Positions 60,374 to 64,000 of a stretch of DNA of 64,000 nucleotides are shown piece by piece. The stretch's first letter is position 1. Each line of letters starts with the position of its first letter. A program made the translations under genes and the position numbers. This stretch comes from Crocinitomix algicola (GTDB lineage Bacteria > Bacteroidota > Bacteroidia > Flavobacteriales_D > Crocinitomicaceae): assembly GCF_001661595.2 (NCBI RefSeq), contig NZ_LYPF02000012.1, positions 124,001 through 188,000 on the forward strand, read 5' to 3'. Under the pieces are notes generated by a model. That model did no database searches and was not told where the DNA came from. It saw only the letters and a list, made by a program, of their open reading frames with translations.

Positions 60374-60389
60374 TTGGCATGAGTATTGA
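60374..60389 (+). promoter_or_regulatory. Candidate sigma-54-like -24/-12 promoter of htpG
   Basis: TTGGCATGAGTATTGA resembles TGGCAC-N5-TTGC with the correct 12-bp spacing of the two conserved doublets; the -12 GC is GA here. It is 38 bp before the htpG ATG. No activator site was checked. Low confidence. Confidence 0.3.
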
Positions 60390-60426
60390 GTTGGTGTTGT
60401 CAAACACTAAAATAAGATTTTAAAAA

Positions 60427-62322
60427 ATGGCAACAAAAGGAACGGTAAATGTACAAACGGAAAATATTTTTCCATTGATCAAAAAGTTCTTATACAGTGA
60501 TCACGAAATATTTTTACGAGAATTAGTATCGAATGCGATTGATGCTACTAGCAAACTAAAAGTGTTAAGCACCTCAGGTGAAGCTAAAGGGAATTTAGGC
60601 GATTTAAAAGTTGAAGTATTACTGGATAAAGAAGCAGGAACTTTAACTGTTAAGGATAGAGGAATAGGAATGACTGAGGAAGAGATTGAGAAATACATCA
60701 ATCAAATTGCTTTTTCTGGAGCAGAAGAGTTTGTTCAAAAATATGAAGGTAAAGAGGGGGCTGAACAAATTATTGGACACTTTGGATTAGGGTTTTATTC
60801 GGCATTTATGGTGGCGAAAAAAGTTCAAATCAAAACTTTATCATTTAAAGAAGGTGCTCAGGCTGTTCAATGGGAAAGTGATGGAACACCTGAATATGAG
60901 ATTACCGAAATTGAAAAAGAGGATAGAGGTACGGAGATTGTTTTACACATTGCAGATGATTCAACTGAGTTTCTAGAGGATGCACGTGTAAAAGGTATTT
61001 TAGATAAGTATTGTAAGTTTTTACCGATTGAAATCAAATTTGGAACGCAAACAATTAAACAAGATGATCCAAGCGGTGAAAAGGATGAAGAAGGGAATGT
61101 AAAAAAGGTTGATGTCGTTGTAGACAATATCATCAATAATCCGAATCCTATTTGGACCAAAGCTCCTGCTGATTTAAGTGATGAAGAGTACATGGCTTTT
61201 TACCGGGAACTTTACCCAATGTCTATGGAAAGCCCAATGTTTCATATTCATTTAAATGTTGATTATCCATTCAATTTAACGGGGGTATTGTATTTTCCTA
61301 AATTGAAGGAGAATATTGAAATTCAAAAGAATAAAATTCAACTTTATTCAAACCAAGTTTTTATTACAGACTCTGTTGAAGAAATTGTACCAGAATTCTT
61401 GACTTTATTGCATGGTGTTATCGATTCACCTGATATTCCATTAAATGTTTCGCGTTCTTACTTACAGGCAGATGGAAATGTGAAGAAAATAGCTTCTCAT
61501 ATCACTAAAAAAGTAGCTGATAAATTGAAAGGTATGTTTAATAACGACCGAAAAGATTTTGAGAGCAAATGGGATAATTTGAAGGTGTTTGTAGAATATG
61601 GTATGCTCACTGATGAGAAATTTTATGATAAAGCTTCGAAATTTGCATTGGTTAAGAACAGTAAAGACGAGTATTTTACTTTGGAGGAATACCAAGAGAA
61701 AATTAAACCAATTCAAACGGATAAGGATGATAAGTTGGTAATTCTTTACGCAAATAGCAAAGATGCACACGATCAATTTATTACTGCTGCCGAAGAAAGA
61801 GGTTATGATGTTTTAATTTTGGACAGTCCGTTGACACCTCATTATGTTTCTCAACTTGAGAGTAAACTAGAAAATGTGAGTTTTGCGCGGGTGGATGCTG
61901 ATACTTTGGATAATTTAATTAAAAAGGATGTTGAAATTCCTTCGAAATTATCAGAGGAAGAAAAAGAGGAGTTGAAGCCAATTTTTGAAGAGGTAGTAAA
62001 TAAAGAAAAATTTACAGTTCAGTTCGAGAATATGAGCGAGACAGATTCACCAATTGTAATTACTCAGCCTGAGTTTATGCGAAGAATGCAAGAACAACAA
62101 CGAATGGGTGGAGGCGGAATGAATATGTTTGGTTCATTTCCAGAAATGTTTAATCTAACGGTGAACGCCAATCACCCTACTGTTGAAAGTATTTTGAAAA
62201 AGGAAGGTGATGATCGTAAAAAAGTTGCAAAACAGCTGACCGATTTGGCTATGCTTTCTCAAGGGATGCTAAAAGGTTCTGAATTAACCACTTTTATTAA
62301 AAGAAGCATAGAGTTGATTTAA
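60427..62322 (+). CDS. htpG: Chaperone protein HtpG (Hsp90)
   Basis: A 631-aa Hsp90. The ATP lid motifs are in ELVSNAIDATSKL (residue ~35), DRGIGMTEEEI and GHFGLGFYSAFMVA. The middle domain has SRSYLQAD. The C terminus differs from E. coli by a Gly/Met-rich linker (QRMGGGGMNMFG) and a helical dimer part. It buffers client proteins under heat and stress. Length normal for Bacteroidota. Confidence 0.97.
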   Translation: MATKGTVNVQTENIFPLIKKFLYSDHEIFLRELVSNAIDATSKLKVLSTSGEAKGNLGDLKVEVLLDKEAGTLTVKDRGIGMTEEEIEKYINQIAFSGAEEFVQKYEGKEGAEQIIGHFGLGFYSAFMVAKKVQIKTLSFKEGAQAVQWESDGTPEYEITEIEKEDRGTEIVLHIADDSTEFLEDARVKGILDKYCKFLPIEIKFGTQTIKQDDPSGEKDEEGNVKKVDVVVDNIINNPNPIWTKAPADLSDEEYMAFYRELYPMSMESPMFHIHLNVDYPFNLTGVLYFPKLKENIEIQKNKIQLYSNQVFITDSVEEIVPEFLTLLHGVIDSPDIPLNVSRSYLQADGNVKKIASHITKKVADKLKGMFNNDRKDFESKWDNLKVFVEYGMLTDEKFYDKASKFALVKNSKDEYFTLEEYQEKIKPIQTDKDDKLVILYANSKDAHDQFITAAEERGYDVLILDSPLTPHYVSQLESKLENVSFARVDADTLDNLIKKDVEIPSKLSEEEKEELKPIFEEVVNKEKFTVQFENMSETDSPIVITQPEFMRRMQEQQRMGGGGMNMFGSFPEMFNLTVNANHPTVESILKKEGDDRKKVAKQLTDLAMLSQGMLKGSELTTFIKRSIELI

Positions 62323-62347
62323 TTTGTTTCTTATTTTTAGATTTAAA

Positions 62348-62380
62348 AGATCCCCGTGTCAGTTTGATACGGGGATTTTT
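62348..62380 (+). terminator. Terminator after htpG
   Basis: ATCCCCGTGTC and GATACGGGGAT (11 bp, one G-T) with a 5-nt loop, then five T. It follows the htpG stop by 25 bp. Confidence 0.85.
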
Positions 62381-62430
62381 GCGTTAAGGATGGTAGCATT
62401 TGTTGAAGCCCCCGCAACCTTTTTTGGTGA

Positions 62431-62489
62431 GGAGGCGACTGCGAACAGCCTGACCCCTTTTTCTTCTAGGAGAAAGGGGGAACGCCCAA
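62431..62489. repeat. Dispersed palindromic repeat, copy 2
   Basis: GCGACTGCGAACAGCCTGACC, given here as GCGACTGCGAACAGCC, then CCCCTTT/AAAGGGG hairpin, then GGGGAACGCCCAA. The flanks match copy 1 at 28914-28972, while the hairpin differs. It sits between htpG and the convergent glyoxalase-like gene. Confidence 0.7.
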
Positions 62490-62490
62490 T

Positions 62491-62880
62491 TCATTCAACT
62501 GGTTCGACAATAACCACACCGTATCCATCTGGATCGAGTAATGTAATTCCATGTTTCTTCCAGTAAGGGTTTTGTGGGCGAACAGGTTTTATATTTGCTG
62601 ACTGCATTTTTTTTACGATTAATGCATATTCAGCTTGACTTTTAGGATAAAAAACGAGCAAATCGTCAGGATCAGGATAGTGGTGTGGTTGTATCCAAGA
62701 TACTGTAAATTCGAGCTGCCAATTGTTTTGAGCATTCTGTTGATTGGGTAACCCTAAAAACACGCCATCATAGCCTTGGTGATTTTCAAATTTTCCCGTA
62801 ATACTCAATCCAATTATTTTAGTATAAAAATCGATAATTGGTTGAAGTTGTTGGGTGTGCCTCGCAATTCGAAGTTTCAT
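62491..62880 (-). CDS. VOC-family (glyoxalase/bleomycin-resistance-like) protein
   Basis: 129 aa. Two beta-alpha-beta-beta-beta halves are seen: MKLRIARHTQQLQPIIDFYTKIIGLSITGKF and PYWKKHGITLLDPDGYGVVIVEP. Metal-ligand His/Glu are near the ends. Substrate unknown; many bind or process small toxic molecules. It starts directly next to the methyltransferase gene, with 0 bp gap, so the two share a transcript. Confidence 0.88.
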   Translation of the reverse strand: MKLRIARHTQQLQPIIDFYTKIIGLSITGKFENHQGYDGVFLGLPNQQNAQNNWQLEFTVSWIQPHHYPDPDDLLVFYPKSQAEYALIVKKMQSANIKPVRPQNPYWKKHGITLLDPDGYGVVIVEPVE

Positions 62881-63369
62881 TTAAATACGATTAAATAGGT
62901 TAGCAGTGTCGCCATACTTTTGTTCAAGTTGTAATAGAAAACGTTTTTTCTCAATTCCTCCAGCATATCCGGTTAATTTTCCATTACTTCCTATGATTCT
63001 GTGACAGGGTATTAGAATGACAATTTTATTTTTACCATTGGCATTGGCCACAGCACGAATGGCTTTAGGTTGATTTAATATTTGACTTTGTTGTAGATAT
63101 GTACGTGTTTCCCCGTATGGAATTTGATTTAGACTTTCCCAAACGTTTTGCTGAAAAGCTGTTCCTTGAGGGTTCAAGGGAATCGAAAATGATTTTAGGT
63201 TGCCCTGAAAATAATGCGTTAACTCTATTTTTAGCTGAGTGAATAAAGGGTGATTGTCGTTCGTTAAATCAGTCTTATCCGTAAATTCTAATCCGATTAA
63301 CTTATCCATTAAAACAGTGCCCAATAAATAGCCTACTGGGCTGGAGAAAAGATGGTATTGTATTTGCAT
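62881..63369 (-). CDS. Methylated-DNA--protein-cysteine methyltransferase
   Basis: About 162 aa from the ATG at 63369 (MQIQYHLFSSPVGYLLGTV); a longer frame goes 31 codons further up but is not needed. The MGMT core is clear: GTAFQQNVWESLNQIPYGETRTY, then AVANANGKNKIVILIPCHRIIGSNGKLTGYAGGIEKKRFLL. Cys in PCHRI receives the alkyl group from O6-methylguanine. It repairs alkylation damage. It is an Ogt-type protein without the Ada N-terminal domain. Confidence 0.95.
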   Translation of the reverse strand: MQIQYHLFSSPVGYLLGTVLMDKLIGLEFTDKTDLTNDNHPLFTQLKIELTHYFQGNLKSFSIPLNPQGTAFQQNVWESLNQIPYGETRTYLQQSQILNQPKAIRAVANANGKNKIVILIPCHRIIGSNGKLTGYAGGIEKKRFLLQLEQKYGDTANLFNRI

Positions 63370-63467
63370 ATCCACTGGAACGAAGGTACGATAAAAAAAA
63401 TCGAAAATGTTACTGAGGCTAAGCAACATTTTCTTAATTTGAGCGTCTAAAAAAGAAAACATTAGCT

Positions 63468-63818
63468 ATGAAGAAAAAATTATTATTCACAATTGGATTG
63501 TTAGTTGGAAGTTTATCTGTAAGTGCGCAGACAATGGAAGAACGTTCTGAATTGCCAGAATCATGTGTGTCTGCTCCAGAAGTACTTAATGATGAAACCA
63601 GTGAGTTGATTTTAGATTTTGATTGTCAAATTTTCAACTATGAATTCAAAGTAGCAAATGCGGCTGGTGAAGTAGTTTTTGAAACTAAGGATGCTTCGGC
63701 TAAGTGGAACGCTGCGGATGTACCTGCAGGGACTTATACTTGGACATTATTAGGAACAATCGGAAATACAATTGATTATACGCATGTTAAACATATTGCT
63801 TCAGTCGTTGTAGAATAA
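63468..63818 (+). CDS. Exported small beta-sandwich protein
   Basis: 116 aa with a signal peptide (about 1-20, ending VSAQ). The mature part is beta-rich (ELILDFDCQIFNYEFKVAN, then PAGTYTWTLLGTIGN), ending KHIASVVVE. It is like the C-terminal FlgD/gliding-type Ig-like domains common in Bacteroidota exports. Function unknown. It is likely co-transcribed with the partial gene 13 bp downstream. Confidence 0.65.
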   Translation: MKKKLLFTIGLLVGSLSVSAQTMEERSELPESCVSAPEVLNDETSELILDFDCQIFNYEFKVANAAGEVVFETKDASAKWNAADVPAGTYTWTLLGTIGNTIDYTHVKHIASVVVE

Positions 63819-63831
63819 GATCGTTAGAACC

Positions 63832-64000
63832 ATGAAATATATCGTTGTATTTTTTATCTTTTTAATTCTTGGAGCTTCAACTTATGCTCAAGAAATTAAA
63901 GAAGTAAAACCATTTCCGGAAACTTGCTACTCGGTAGATAAAAAGGTGAGTAAGTCGAAAGAAAACGCGCGGTTTTTACCGTTGATGTTATGTTTTATGC
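63832..64000 (+). CDS. Exported protein, 3'-truncated by the window end
   Basis: 56 codons are visible. A signal peptide (MKYIVVFFIFLILGASTYA) is followed by QEIKEVKPFPETCYSVDKK and a basic stretch. It starts 13 bp behind the previous exported-protein gene. The family cannot be read from this part. Confidence 0.6.
   Translation, partial: MKYIVVFFIFLILGASTYAQEIKEVKPFPETCYSVDKKVSKSKENARFLPLMLCFM

Noticed and set aside
62324-62566. 80-codon frame downstream of htpG
   Set aside because: It spans the htpG terminator and the palindromic repeat and has no protein signature.

Overview
The window looks like chromosome from an AT-rich member of the Bacteroidota, probably Flavobacteriales close to the Fluviicola/Crocinitomicaceae type; the genus is a guess. 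The grounds are a secreted protein with a type IX secretion C-terminal sorting domain, a lipidated TamA-like Omp85 protein (TamL type), the bacillithiol enzyme BshC, several TAnnTTTG promoter elements of the Bacteroidota type, and genes without Shine-Dalgarno sequences. No rRNA or tRNA gene, CRISPR array, prophage or integrase gene was seen.

Layout. 0-5 kb: end of a metal (Mn/Fe/Zn) ABC uptake operon, a type IX secreted protein, an aldo/keto reductase and an AraC-type regulator. 4.9-11.9 kb: a compact, complete histidine operon (hisG-D-C-B-H-A-F-IE, minus strand) preceded by a classic attenuator with a 5-His leader peptide. 12-13.65 kb: metY behind two tandem attenuators, each with its own Met/Cys-rich leader peptide and terminator. 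13.7-17.2 kb: an aldo/keto reductase, an MFS exporter, a DJ-1/PfpI protein and a Crp/Fnr regulator.

17.6-27.9 kb: an accessory island in which every gene is on the plus strand. It reads as an integron-type cassette array without an integrase (a CALIN). Small cassettes are joined at CCG|TT boundaries, and each cassette's left edge is complementary to the xxxAAC motif just after its gene. Cargo: a secreted beta-flower-like protein, ParDE, an RDD membrane protein, a HEPN/AbiU2-like protein, an Abi protein cut by an IS3-family element, an unknown 326-aa protein, a lipoprotein plus RES-domain protein, a secreted unknown, and a methylase/HsdS/AlbA_2 fusion. A roughly 263-bp cassette without a convincing gene recurs four times. 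A 109-bp MITE-like element sits inside the first boundary.

28-64 kb is core chromosome. It holds three periplasmic PpiC/SurA-type chaperones, guaB, recF with a DciA-like gene, a cyclophilin, bshC, a nucleoside phosphorylase, an rRNA methyltransferase divergent from tamL, a sialidase-like protein, a GT2 glycosyltransferase fused to a degenerate sugar-phosphate transferase, TerB, META-domain, flippase and surE genes, a TPM/LemA pair, meaB, htpG, and a glyoxalase-like/MGMT pair. Two copies of a dispersed palindromic repeat (28.9 and 62.4 kb) lie between genes here.

Working together: the his and met leaders suggest that translation-coupled attenuation controls amino acid synthesis in this organism. 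The cassette array is a defence- and toxin-rich store reshaped by IS and MITE insertion.
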